Positions 22,805 through 34,208 of a stretch of 64,000 nucleotides of DNA are shown here, piece after piece. The notes under the pieces are model-generated. The model made no database searches. It saw nothing but the letters and a program-made list of their open reading frames with translations, and had not been told where the DNA came from. Origin of the DNA: Tetracentron sinense (Eukaryota; Streptophyta; Magnoliopsida; Trochodendrales; Trochodendraceae); assembly GCA_015143295.1 (NCBI GenBank), contig CM026571.1:28672505-28736504 (forward strand), read 5' to 3'. The position numbers were made by a program, and so were the translations under genes. Each line of letters opens with the position of its first letter. Position 1 is the first letter of the stretch.

Positions 22805-23380
22805 TCAAAATAGAATTCCTCCTACGAAGGACTCTACTACCATCATCTTTGGTGCTGACCCATCTCCAGGGGAGAATTCAAGCCCATCAATAGAAGTAGA
22901 GGTAACGTCTGAAAGCAAAGCCAGGGATTGCCTCTCAGTGTTGTCAACCTCAGTAAGCTGCAAAGCTGAATAAGCAATACCTTGAAAAACAGGCCCCTCG
23001 ACATCAGTGAGGTGGTTGTTCAGCAGCATTAAGCAACCCAGGCTAGCTTCATCAGGATTGATAGATAAAATACAACGTATTCCCTTCAGCACATGCTCAA
23101 GCTCATAGTCAAGCACACCTGAACTTCTGATGGACTTCAAGAAATTGAGTTTGTTCTCACCAAGTCTTGTCATTATGCCAATGATGGAGTTACAGGAGAA
23201 TATTAATGCATTGCTCTCTGCCATCTGGTTTACCAAGTCACGTAGTTCGATAGCTCTGACTTTATCAATGATGATATCCTTGTAATCTTCAAGCAACAAA
23301 TGAAGGCTAATCCAGTTTCCCTGAGCTTCAACCAATCAAGGACATCCCCTCTTGAAGCATGCTGTGATAAAAGGTCCATT
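22805..23380 (-). pseudogene. Antisense ORF of the Tat element
   Basis: An open frame of about 176 codons (23335-22805) lies opposite to pol. An ATG at about 23380 starting MDLLSQHASRGDVLDW is in another frame, so one base seems lost near 23340. Visible runs include LLLEDYKDIIIDKVRAIELR, VNQMAESNALIFSCNSIIG and LSINPDEASLGCLMLLNNHL; mostly helical, no known catalytic motif recognised. Antisense ORFs at this place are described for Retand/Grande-type elements, with unknown function. Confidence 0.55.
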
Positions 23381-23689
23381 CTGCAAAAGAAAATTAGAGA
23401 ACATGCAAAACATTTTAGCCCTGGGTGATTAAACTAAATTATAAATTTCATATAAGAAATGGCCAAAATTGGGTGTTTAGATAGGAGTATACACCCATCT
23501 TAACAATCTGAAATGGTTAATCATGTGATTAAAAGATTAATCAATCCCAGGCTTAGGATCAACACCTAAGTTCTTGGAATTTAAATGCCTCACTTAGGGT
23601 ATGCATCTAAGGAAAATTGCCTAGAGCAATTACCCCAAAATTTTGCTAAAGGCAAATGTTCACAGGTAAATTATCATTGTCGAATGTCT

Positions 23690-24240
23690 AATGACAGATG
23701 CTAAGAGTGAGATCCGTGGACAAGTTCATGGATATATGGTTTTTGGTTCAAGGACTAAGGTCCTATGGATAACCCTTCCGTGAGAAATATCCACGGATAC
23801 TCAAAATTTCCACGAACAAAAGTCCATGAAAATTAGAAGTATCCATGAACAAATCTCCACGGATAGAATCTTTCCAGCTCAGGACAAAATTATTATGGGC
23901 AGTATGTCTTTGGAAAATATCCACGGATACTTGAAATATTCACGGACAAAAGTCCATGAATATTAAGAGCATAAGTGGACAAAATCCACGAACAAGATAT
24001 TTGAGCTCACGGACAAAAGTCCGTGAAAATTAGAAGTACCCATGAACAAAACTCCACGGATAGAATCTTTCTAGCTCACGGACAAAAGTCCTATGGGCAG
24101 TATGTCCATGGAAAATATCCACGGATACTCAAAATATTCACAGACAAAAGTCCATGAATATTAAGAGTATCTGTGGACAAAATCCACGGACAAGATATTT
24201 GAGTTCACGAACAAAAGTCCTATGGGCAAGTTCTGTGGCT
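23690..24240. repeat. Cluster of TCCACGGA / GTCCATGAA dyads
   Basis: More than a dozen short elements such as ATCCACGGATA, CACGGACAAAAGTCCGTG and TTCATGG lie 15-40 bp apart. A block of about 240 bp (about 23755-23990) is repeated at about 24000-24210. Probably in the Tat LTR. Confidence 0.65.
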
Positions 24241-25139
24241 ATAGACCACGAGTAGTGAGTCTCCAGTCTGGTTTCCCATGACCAGAGAACTCAAGGATTC
24301 CAACAATGGAACCAGAATTCTGTCAGAAAGTGTAGGAAGCCCAAAAGGGCACCCCTGATTCTACCAGACCTGGGAAAACCCAAGAAATACAAAGAAATGC
24401 ATTTCAAAAGATTCTCAGGGTCAAAGAGATCCATTAGAATGCCCAAATGGGATTCCAATCTACCTGAGTGAGGTCTGAAACCCTCACTCCTGTATGTTAA
24501 AAAAAAAAAGTAGGAAGAACACTGGTTCTTCCTTTTCATTTGTTTCGGATTAGGGAGAAAGCTCACCTAGAATGGAAGGAAGAATTAAAAAGGGGAAGAG
24601 TGATCCTTCCTGATGAGCACAATTCTGAACTCGGAAAGTTTTTCTGAGTTCAGAGGGGTGAAGAAGATAAAATGCCTTCCTCGATTTGTCTAAGGCATCC
24701 TTATAAAGGATACCTTCTAGTTAGATCTTGACCACCACTTCGAAATTAATGGTCTAGATGGCTGGGAATCACCCACCATTTTGCTTTAGTGGCTGAAGTG
24801 ATCTCATCAATGAGAATGCTTCGATTAAAGAAACCCTGTCGTGGGTTTCCCATAAAATATTAAGTGGAGGACAGTTACACCTCTCCACTGTCACTGCCAG
24901 GTGTCAGGATCCAGATGGATGGATCATTTCCAACCATCTTGATCCTAAGGGGCATTTATGGGCAGTGAAATCTCACCGTCCATTACCCAGGTGTATGTGC
25001 AATGACACACATCTGATCACTGTCTCTCGGAGAGACGGTTTGATTCACGTGTGCCTGTGGTACGCGCAGTCCTTTTGGCTGTCAGCATTAAATACTGATG
25101 ACTGGCATCATGCCACCCAACAAAGCAAGGTGGGATTTG

Positions 25140-25640
25140 ATCTGTGAGGATAAACCTCACGAATCTAACCCTAGGTGACAGTCTCCAAGAGACTAACACC
25201 TATTCAATCCGTGAGGACCAAAACCTCACGGATCCAACCTAAGTGCTAGCCTTCGAGAAGCTGACACGTCCCCCATCCGTTAGGATTCAAACCTCATGGA
25301 CCAAATTTGAGTGCCAACCCTAAAAGGTTGACACGTGTCTATTTTGTGAGGATAAACACTCACAGACCCATATTTGGTGCCAACCTCTAAGAGGTTGACA
25401 CCTGTCCAATCCGTGAGAATAAGTCCCCATGGATCAAATTTGGTGACAGCCTCTGAGAGGTTGACACTTGTCCAATCCGTTAGGATAAGTCCCCACAGAT
25501 CAAACCTGAGTGCCAACCTCCAAGAGGCTGACATCTGTCCAATCCTTGAGGATAAATCCCCACGGATCAAACTTGAGTGCTAACCTTGAGAGGTTGACAC
25601 GTGTCTATCCGTGAGGATAAATTCTCACGGATTAAACATC
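25140..25640. repeat. Seven units of about 68 bp, each with two dyads
   Basis: Units repeat every 65-72 bp. Each holds CAACCTCT-A-AGAGGTTG (or a variant) and a second dyad such as ATCCGTGAGG-ACCAAAA-CCTCACGGAT (near 25208) or ATCCGTGAG-GATAAATT-CTCACGGAT (near 25608). It lies upstream of the TATA at 26186. Confidence 0.8.
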
Positions 25641-26179
25641 ATCTCCTGAACCTAACCCAGTCCGTGGGGGAGACCTATGGTCTCACCCTGTGACCCTTGG
25701 GCAAGACCTAAGGTCTTACCCTCTGGTCTGTGGGCGAGACCTATGGTCTCACTCCTGATCCATGAGCTGACCGAGGTTAGTCTGTCCCCAGCTGACAGTC
25801 AGTGTCTGACTGTCATAGGGCAGAGGCTCCTTGATAAAAAGGATTCTCTGTCATGTTGTGGGGATCCCAAGATAAGGATCCCTTCTTTTAAAATCTCATG
25901 GGATACCACATGGCACCCCATAATAATGATAGGATTAGGACTATGTCCTATATCGTAGGAAATGATGTGATTAAACATCCTCCTTTTCGAAAGGTATTAG
26001 GACTCCCCCCAAAAAAGGGGAAGCCTAGTACAAGAGTCCTCAAAAGAAGAGGATTCTTTTGAGCTTGAGGACTCTCCCAGATAAGGGAGATCCATGAGCT
26101 GACATCCTGTAAGAGGAAAGCCCATCTTGACTTTCCTAAAAGAAAGGAGTCAAAGAGAGAGACCAAAAGAGGACTCTCT

Positions 26180-26200
26180 CAAGCCTATAAAAGAAGTATT
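26180..26200 (+). promoter_or_regulatory. Probable Tat LTR TATA box
   Basis: CCTATAAAAG at about 26184-26193, in an LTR-like context with the dyad arrays upstream and a purine-rich leader downstream. Confidence 0.5.
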
Positions 26201-26667
26201 TCCAATAAGAAATGAGGATATACGCGAGGATACACGAAAAGAGACTCAAAAAAAGAGAAGAAAGAGAAAGACTCTCTCCTCCCCTTCAAGCAACAACAAG
26301 TACAACAGCAACCAAGCAAGGAAGAAGAAGCGCTCCCCTACTATGGAGAACATTAGGTGTGCCTCATAAAAATGGCCACCACCACTATGTTCTTTTATTT
26401 TCTGCAAATATGAAGACCTCTATGAGACACTTGTGACGCCTACATGGGAACTGGGCAACCCCATTGAATAAATAAAAATATATATTTATTCAAATCTTTG
26501 TTCTTCTTAATTCTTCATCTTAATCAGAGGTTCTTCCCCAAATAGGAAAGGTAATTTAACAATCTGGGTTTTTACTCCGATTGGAAGGATAGTCCCCCAC
26601 AACAAATAATAAACTCCATCCAACAATGGAGAAAATTTGATAAGCAAAGATGAATTTTGTGCTTACA

Positions 26668-27776
26668 ATGATAAAGTCGGACATCAGGCCGGTCAAGTGT
26701 AGGGCATATCCCCTGGATATGCCATACAGCTCACAAGTAAACAAGCATGATAAAACTGGACATCGGGCCGGTCAAGGGTAGGGTATACCGCAAGATATGT
26801 CATACCTGGCTCACAATTAAACAATTGATAAAGCCGGATAGAGGGCTGGTCAAGGATGTTGGTGTACCCCTTTCTATTTTGTTGAAGGATACTCATGTAT
26901 CTACCTCAAAAGTTGCTTTTTATTCATGTTTCGCTGAAGGATACTTACATATTCGGCTCATAAGTCGCTACAAGGGGCACTAACATCTGGCTCATAAGTA
27001 AACTATGACAAGGCAAGTCAAGACAAGCATGACAAATGACTCCAAACATGACAAGACACGTGTGATTCCCACGAGACAAGAACAAGTTTTCTTACACGAC
27101 AAACAAGTTTTGAAAAATACGAAAGACTACTTTCTAGAACAAGACATGACTTTAATGTATGAGTTTTATTGGAGGTTTCACATCATTCCATGCATGTCAT
27201 GATCATAGTACTGCTTTAAATTATTGCTCTTGTATCGTCTTAATTATTGAGATTGTGTTGCTCCAATTATTGTTGTTATGATTTGTAGTTAGTTATTACT
27301 GTTGTTAGTTAGTAGCTTGTACTCGCTAAGTATTCCATGCTTAGTCGTACATTTCATGTCGGCAGGTCCGGTGGGTACCTTCTACTCTGAGCCTTGGGTT
27401 GAGGAAGAATATATGGAGGAAAGGGAGCCGCCTATCCTTATGTAGTCTCAGGAAGATAGAGATTTGGATGTGTGGCCATACTTAGATTATTGTTGAGTGG
27501 AGTGATGGTGAGAGTCTCTTTTTGTAGTTTGATGGGTGGGTATGTGCACCTTTACTGTTTATGTTGTTTATCTAACTTGAAATACTGATATGGTTTATAG
27601 AAGAAAGAAAAGAAAAAGTTAGTTCACGCTTCCGCATTGTTTTTAAGCTTCCGCACTCTGATTCATGTTCTATTATTGTATGTTTTACCTTGTTCATCAT
27701 AGGATGGTTTGACAGGTTAACTATAGTCATGACTGAAGTATCCCTTAACTCCTAGGGGGTATTTTGGGGCGCGACA
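26668..27776 (+). repeat. Gypsy I 3' LTR, 5' part missing
   Basis: Matches 6529-6895 plus 17700-18465 of the 5' LTR and ends GCGCGACA before the duplication AATAC. The first roughly 1.37 kb of the LTR, including its palindromes and TATA, is missing. Confidence 0.88.
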
Positions 27777-27781
27777 AATAC

Positions 27782-28045
27782 AGAACCTCTAGAGTTAATC
27801 CATAGTGACATATGTGATTTAAATTTTATTCAAACTAGAGGTGGCAAAAAGTACATTGTTACTTTTATTGATGATTGCACTAGATATTGTTATGTATATT
27901 TGCTGAGCAAAGATGAAGCATTAGAAATGTTTATATAATACAAAAATAAAGTTGAGAATCAACTTAGCAAAAAAATTAAGGTTATATGAAGTGATAGAGG
28001 TGGTGAATATGAAGCACCTTTTGGTGAATTTTTGTATTGTATAAA
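27782..28045 (+). pseudogene. Copia integrase piece, resumed
   Basis: Continues the frame broken at 5155: EPLELIHSDICDLN, then GGKKYIVTFIDDCTRYCYVYLLSKDEAL and SDRGGEYEAPFGEFL. It includes catalytic Asp positions of the DDE integrase. Two stops. It ends abruptly at about 28045 against chromovirus sequence. Confidence 0.85.
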
Positions 28046-28160
28046 CATCACAGCACAGAGGAAGCCAATTGGGAACTTGAGCATGCAACCATCCTTAGTT
28101 ATTTGTAGACTAGTGTGATATGTAAATTTTGAGGACAAAATTTTTGTAAGAAGGGGAGAT

Positions 28161-30800
28161 TGTAATGACCCAGAATTTTAATATAATAATATTTGGGGTT
28201 TATTGGTCCTTAATTTAGATGAATTTGGCTAAAATTGTAGAAATTAGGTTTTTGGTGTGGGACTGAATATATACCAATTGCCCCAATAGAAATCTTTGAA
28301 ACTCACACAACGTGTTGGTCAACCGTCTGGATGACTGTCTGTCGTCTCAGCTGTTTATCAACTCAAACCGCGAAACCGCAGTGTGATTAGTGTCCAATAC
28401 CAGGAAATTTATGGGTTTTGCAATTTTCTTTCGAGCTTGATTTTTGCTGTCAAAACTCAAATTTTTTTCCCGAAATTCACATAGCAGGTGTCGGATTGCC
28501 CCTAGTTTGGTCACCTGTTGTTTCGGTTTCGTCACACATTATTTCGTGGGGTTTCAGAGATCGTACGCATGGAAAAATCAAAAAATACGTTCAAACCTGT
28601 CAAACTGCCACATCGTCGTGGCCATGTGAAAGCACATGGCCTTGCCACCTAGGCATGCCACATAGGCACATGAGCCTATAAAAGGAGGGGATTACCCCCT
28701 CATTTGTTCATCTTACTGAGTGCGGAAGCTCTGCCTGAGTTCTGTCTCGAGAGAGAAAGTGAAGAGAGAGAGATAGAGGAGAAAGAAATAGGAGAGAGAA
28801 AGTAGAGAGAGAAGAAAGAAGGGAGTCTACCTTGGGGTTGATCTTCGTTCCCGACGCATTGGCGACATTCGTTTTGCTATCCGAAGCCTCGAAAAGCATG
28901 TAATGGTAAAACTCCTTTCCCTCTCTTCTATCTTCCCTAATTTAAACTATTTTTCTATGTGGAATGGTGTGAATGTTTATGGTGTGTATGAAAAAGGGTC
29001 CAAGACCCATTATATGATGTGTGGATGGGATGGGTTTGTATGTAAGTGGAGCAGAGGGAGGTAGCCCTCAGTTTCGGGTTGTTTACAGCTTGAAATTTTG
29101 GCTCAGAGTGAATTGCGATCGATCGTAGGCATGCAGAAGGTGTGCGACCGATAGTGCGATCGATTAGACGATCAATCTTAAACAGGCAGATCACCTGGGG
29201 TTTATTAGATCCTTGGGCTGTCGATCGCACCCTAAGGGTGATCGATCATAGGTACTTACGAAAGCCTAATTGGGCTTCTTTATGTGTGATGTGATGTGGT
29301 TTTGACACTTATAAGGCAATGGAAGGGTCCATTGGCCTGGGTACATTCCCTAACAGGACAGTATACTCTCGGAATTGGTCCACGGGTGTGAGGCCCAACC
29401 GTTATAGGTAATTCAAGCAAGGCTTGAGGTAACCATGGTTGTCATGTGGTTAGAAAGCCTAACCTGAGTTAAGTAGGGTCGTGGTTCCACTTTGTCTAGG
29501 TCTGGAGAGGCAGCATCTATATAGAGCTGGGATTCCTCTGTGGCTGATAGTCGGGAGATGTCGGTCTGTCTGTGTGTATGTGTAGGTCTTCTGTAGTTCC
29601 TCTTTGACTAGGTCAAGAGAGACGGTGTCTACTAAGGCCCGGGATTCCTCTGTGGCTGATAGTTGGGAGATGTGGGAGTCTTATCGAGTATAAAGTGATT
29701 GAAAAGGATACAGACTATAGACCAGGGTTCCTCTTTGGTTAGGTCAGAAGAGACGGCAGACTGTTTATCGAGGTTCCTTCATGGTGGATAGTCTGGAGAG
29801 ACGGTGTCCAGGAAGGCCCGGGATTCTTCCATCGACTTGCTAGAAGAGGCGATAGGCAGGATTGTCAAAGTTCCTTCATGACTAATAGCCGGGAGATGGC
29901 GGCGGATACACAGTAGATGTTTGCAGTCAGCAGAATTGAGGAGAATTTCCTTTGTAGGTAAAGGCCCGAGTTATGTGTAGAATCTTCGGATTCTAGGTTG
30001 TCTGGGTCGGTGTACTTAGGGTATGTGTAGAGTTTTTGGATTTCAGGTTGTTTGGGTCAGAGTACCCAAGGTTCAGTTTTGATCAAGTGAAGACCTGGAA
30101 TTGTGTGTGTGAGTCTAAACGACTCAAGGTATTATTGAGAAATGAGTGAGACTTAGGTCTTCGAAACATAATTGTGTATGGGCTACGACTAGTTAATAGA
30201 GTCCAAGGACTCGAAGAGAAATGTGATTAACTTTTTGGAATGATAACTTGGTAATGTGAACACTATTAAATAAATGAACTTCATAAATGGAAAATACTAC
30301 GAGATTGGGGATCTCAGATAAGGTGAAATAGCCTTGAGTGACTATGGGTCACAACTCACTTTTTACTGTTTTATTATATTGTAACACGGAATGAAACTGT
30401 ACTATTATATCATTATTGATGCATGTTATTATGTGGAAAATAGTATAGATGGACTACAGATTTTATTGGGCTTCATAGCTCACTGACATTATATGTCAGC
30501 AGATCTCAGAGTTGCTGACCCATAAATAGAAGGTCCGTCTAGATACTTTTTGGAGACTGTATAAACTGTACCTGGCATGATAGAGGAGCCTACTTTTGGA
30601 AACAAACATAATGTAATAAATACAGGTATTTGATTTGTTTTGATGGCTATTGTGATGACCAGAGTATGTTGCTTAGTGAATCATCTGATAAATGTTGAAA
30701 AGTCCCGTATTTTCGCATGTAAAGTCTTCCACTTGCATGGTAATGACGAACAAGCACGCATCTCGAAACATGATTTCTTAGTCACGGGTTCGGGGTGTCA
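28161..30800 (+). repeat. Chromovirus 3' LTR
   Basis: Starts TGTAATGACCC right after the polypurine tract and ends GGTTCGGGGTGTCA, about 2640 bp. It carries TATAAAAG at 28677, GATCGATC palindromes at 29114-29250 in the transcribed part, and 80-130 bp repeats at 29440-29900 (GATTCCTCTGTGGCTGATAG units). Confidence 0.8.
28615..28684 (+). promoter_or_regulatory. Chromovirus LTR promoter: dyads plus TATA
   Basis: A perfect 9-bp dyad GGCCATGTG-AAAG-CACATGGCC (about 28619-28641) and a looser one around GCCACCTAGGCATGCCACATAGGC lie directly before TATAAAAG at 28677-28684. Confidence 0.65.
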
Positions 30801-32535
30801 TATCTTTGCCATATTCGGTACATTCCTTGGTCTGTGCCCTTGTTCAGTACATTCCTTGCTTACCTGCATCTTTATATTCATTATCCCATACATGCTTCAC
30901 TGGTTTTGTTGTGTTAGCATGTGCAGATGTGTACGCCTCCAAGTGAATCATGATTGTGAAGATGAAGACTCAAGAAGATATATACACTAAAGATATTACG
31001 ATCGTCGGCTTTTTCACCTTTAAAATGGTAAGTGACCTAGATACTTAGTTATTCCTTAGGTGGATTTGACTTAGAATAATCTCTCTTACCTTGGGAGACT
31101 AGTGGCTTGTCCCTTAGATTGGTAATCCTACTCAAATTGCACTACAATGCTCTATGTGTAATGTTGTGAATAGTGTCATGAATAGTATACCGAGGAATAG
31201 TTGGTCAAGTATTCGATCGCCCCCCTCTCAGGAGTGAATAGTAAGCCTAGGAATAGTAGGTTAGACGTTCGAACGCCTATGCGGGAATAGTGTTTTAAAT
31301 GGCTTAAAACTCAATTTTTGGCTTCCCTATATAACTTAATTGTTCTATGAACTTATTAGGGTTTTGATTAGAGAGAATTCGGGATATTTTGAGTGCTCTA
31401 GGGTTTCCCAATACCTCTTGATTAGGGATCAATTCTTCTCCTCCCCCCTCCTCTCTAGAGATGCAAGCTTAGGAAAACTTGATCATCTTGCTTATTATGA
31501 TTTTCCATTGTGGTAGAAATCCATCTAGAGAATGTAGAAACCAAACAACACCTATAACTCAATCCTTTGAGTGTTGGCCAGTGTGATCCAGAGCCGTCAT
31601 TGACAAAGATCGAATCTATGGATTCGTGATTGTTGTGGTTGGCGAAAGCCAAAGCCATCTTCGACGGAGATTGATAGAGAGATTGTAATTGCTGAGATCT
31701 AAGAGAAAGCTTGGTCGGTGAGGAGCTGAAGCCGCTGCGGTGGAGATCAAACTTGCAAGTTCGTGGTTACTGAACAAAGTGTTGAGTATTGAGTACTGAG
31801 GATCATTGTGTCGATTCTGGTTGAGTACAATTCGAGTCTTGTAAGTATTTGTTTTGTTTTACTCTTAGTGATATCTCTTTACTGGGCGAGGTCCCATGAT
31901 TTTTTTCGAAAGGATTTCCACGTAAGAATTCTTGTGTCAACTTTGTGATTTGTAATTTTTCTCTTAGTTAATAATTAATTTTGTTAAGATAGACCTAGGT
32001 AGACCTAATCACTCCCTCTAGGTCTAGTGAATTCTTAACCCTTCAAAAATTCTAGTTGATATTCAAAACCAATAAAGGGATTTACAAAATTTCATCCTTA
32101 TCATTTGGTTCTCAACCAATTGAATGATTTTTCCATAGTGTTACCTAAGGGAAAAAGTGGCCTCATTTTATGAGATACTTTTCAATGTTATGGATATAGA
32201 AGACAATTTGTGAAATAGATATGTTTTATTATAATATGAGATCAATACAAGTCTGGAATGACTTTAGTGGGCATACATGTCTAACATCACCCACGTGAAA
32301 GAAAAATGGCAACACTACCTCCGGAATTCAACTTTGCTTGGAGTCACTCTGATCTATCCTACAAGTTTGCACTAGTTAATAAAAGACAGTTGCACCTGAA
32401 AAAATTTTAGGATGTCCAAAATAGCATATGAAAATATATTTTATTTTTTGTTAGTTCCACATTGGCCTTTATTCAAAATAGTTAAAATCCTTTGAAAAAC
32501 TCTAAATCTTTCTTGTAAACATTTTAGTCTAGTTT
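30801..32535 (+). other. Worn Copia 3' region and LTR-like sequence
   Basis: 30829-30930 resembles 44975-45080 of the gag-only Copia element (TTCAGTACATTCCTT ... AGCATGTGCAG). 31018 onward carries GGTAAGTGACCTAGAT as in that element's LTR. It has a perfect palindrome CGTTCGAACG (31266-31275), TATATAA near 31328, and near 31890-31950 a U5-like stretch TTCCACGTAAGAATTC. No target duplication or primer-binding site was found. No convincing gene in this stretch. Confidence 0.45.
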
Positions 32536-32540
32536 AAAAG

Positions 32541-33065
32541 TGTAAAGTCCATGTTTTTTGTGTTGGTATATTCCAGTGTTAAAAAAAGTGAGTCTGGGTG
32601 TCTAGGTGTGTATCTTGTGTCATTGCCGTCAAGCATCCACGACATGTGAAGTTGAAGAGCATTGAAGAATCGGTTAACCCACTCAGTTGATCATTTTCTT
32701 CATAGGATGGTAAGTGACCTAGATGCCATGTGACCATTGGTGGGAATTGACTTAGAATAATCCTAATATGATTCCTTAGGTGGTAAGTGTCCCAGACTAC
32801 TCATACAGACCCTAGGTGATGAGATAAGTAATGCAAAACATGTTAAAAATTCTGAAATTTTTCAAAAAACCAAGGTTGCTTGAAAGTGACATATCTCCCA
32901 AACCGTAGCTCAGATTTCGCACTATAATGTATCATCCCTTAATTTATAACTTAATTGTTAAAAGATCAAAAATGGAAGATAGACTTATAGGGAGCCCTAA
33001 CCATCCCCTTGACTTTGTGAGTTCTCAACTCAAACCTTAGATTTGAGGTTCACCAAATTTTTTCA
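32541..33065 (+). repeat. 5' LTR of the gag-only element
   Basis: Begins TGTAAAGTCCATG, ends TTTTTTCA, 525 bp, nearly the same as 45277-45788. Confidence 0.9.
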
Positions 33066-33067
33066 AT

Positions 33068-33079
33068 TGGTATCAGAGC
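33068..33079 (+). other. Primer-binding site
   Basis: TGGTATCAGAGC two bases after the LTR, complementary to initiator Met tRNA. Confidence 0.9.
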
Positions 33080-33097
33080 GGGATCACTAACTTATTA

Positions 33098-34208
33098 GTG
33101 CGATCTCATTCTATATTTTCGGTGAATATAAATCTCCAAAGAGATAGAGGATCCATCTCTTGTCTTCCATTATTTGATGGGAATAATTATGCCTGTTGGG
33201 AAGCTCGAATGAGAGCGTTTCTTAAATCATTAGATGAGAGAGTATGGTTCTCCATTGAACAAGGTTGGACCCATCCAACAAAGACCATAGATGACCAGAC
33301 CATCCCTAAACCTTCTTCTGAATGGACCAATGTAGAACTTGAAAGTTGTAAATGGAATAGTAAGGGTCTAAATGCAATCTTCACCACTGTCACACTCGAA
33401 GAATTTCGACGTATTTCTAAATATGACACTTCGAAATCGGCATGGGACATTCTTCTAATTACCCATGAAGGGACTACAACTATCAAGATCTCCAAACTTC
33501 AAATGCTTACCTTTAAGTTTGAAAAGTTGATAATAGATGATAATGAAACTTTTGACAGTTTTTATGCTAATTTGAGTGACATTGTCAATTCTAGCTTCAA
33601 TTTAGGGGAAAGAATTCCTGAGTCCAAAATTATTAGAAAAATTTTGAGATCTCTACCTGAGAGATTTCGATCGAAGGTTACTGCCATCGAGGAAAGCAAA
33701 AATGTTGATGATATCAAATTTGAAGAGTTGGTTGGTTCTCTCGAAACCTATGAGTTAAATCTTAACCCATCTAAGAAACTGAAATCCATTGCCTTGAAGT
33801 TCGTCAAGGAATCCATAGATGGTTCGGATAGTGACTCTAAGGATGAAAAAGAAGAGTTGGCTTTATTTGTTAAGAAATTTAGAAAATTTTTAAAACTTAA
33901 TAAGAGATTTAATTCAAAAGGACAAAAATCTTTTGGAAAGCCCAAGTCCAAGCACTTTGAAAAAAAGAAACATCTTAAAAGTGTGGACAAAAAATCCCAT
34001 GGTGTGCAATGATATGAATGCCAAGGCTATGGTCATATTACCGCTGAATGCTATAATAAGAAAAGATTTCAGGGCAAGACAAGGGATGACAGTGAATCTG
34101 AATCTAAGGAATCAGATAGTTCTTCTTGTGAGGAGACTAGGGGTTATGTGGCCTTCACTGCATCTTTGTCTGGGGCTGAAGAATCTTCTTCAAATGTTGT
34201 GAGTGACC
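33098..34208 (+). pseudogene. Gag of the gag-only element, first part
   Basis: A 304-residue frame (33098-34012) with a UBN2-type capsid core: FDGNNYACWEARMRAFLKSL, YDTSKSAWDILLITHEGT, KILRSLPERFRSKVTAIEES and GSLETYELNL. A basic tail leads to the first zinc knuckle, YECQGYGHITAEC. The stop TGA stands where the first Cys of that knuckle is expected. The frame continues openly past it (acidic, Ser/Glu-rich) to the Gypsy II insertion at 34214. Confidence 0.85.

Larger units (their letters stand above)
20424..26667 (+). mobile_element. Tat-lineage Ty3/Gypsy 3' half (integrase, repeats, antisense ORF, LTR)
   Basis: Starts abruptly inside an integrase and ends GTGCTTACA at 26667, where Gypsy I LTR sequence resumes (matching 6529 onward). 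It holds an integrase tail, a region of short tandem units, an open frame on the opposite strand and a long LTR-like part with TATA at 26186. An antisense gene between integrase and 3' LTR is typical of Tat elements (Retand, Grande). The 5' half and the matching part of Gypsy I are gone, so one or more deletions joined the two. The LTR start was not resolved. Confidence 0.7.
5156..27776 (+). mobile_element. Gypsy I: Ty3/Gypsy element, heavily nested
   Basis: The left end TGTAGCACC at 5156 and right end GCGACA at 27776 are flanked by AGTAC (5151-5155) and AATAC (27777-27781), a 5-bp duplication with one mismatch. The host Copia frame is restored across it. Order: 5' LTR (5156-18465, split by a Sirevirus-like element), duplicated primer-binding site, worn gag and protease, then a Tat-lineage fragment (about 20424-26667) replacing the rest of pol and the start of the 3' LTR, then the partial 3' LTR. 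Not autonomous. Confidence 0.9.
1..28045 (+). mobile_element. Old Ty1/Copia element, outermost layer of the nest
   Basis: The pieces at 1009-1338, 3974-5155 and 27782-28045 join in order into one Copia polyprotein: gag, protease, GAG-pre-integrase, integrase. They are separated only by a solo LTR (1339-3968) and Gypsy I (5156-27776), each with its own target-site duplication, so the Copia copy was there first. It is inactive: it has stops, frameshifts and no reverse transcriptase or RNase H. After 28045 the sequence changes abruptly to the 3' end of a chromovirus. The 5' limit is not resolved; 1-1008 has no clear coding content and may be its LTR and leader. The element class is clear, the lineage is not. 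Confidence 0.8.
28046..30800 (+). mobile_element. Chromovirus (Ty3/Gypsy) 3' end with complete 3' LTR
   Basis: 28046-28160 reads EEANWELEHATIL, the usual polyprotein tail, then a TTTTGAGGACAAAATTTT stretch and the polypurine tract AAGGGGAGAT typical of Tekay/Del-type elements. The LTR follows at 28161-30800. Everything upstream of the tail is missing; its place is taken by the Copia integrase remnant, so a deletion or rearrangement joined two elements. Confidence 0.8.

Noticed and set aside
32306..32410. 34-codon frame starting MATLPPEFNFAWSHSDLSYK
   Set aside because: Too short, between retroelement remnants, and not recognised.
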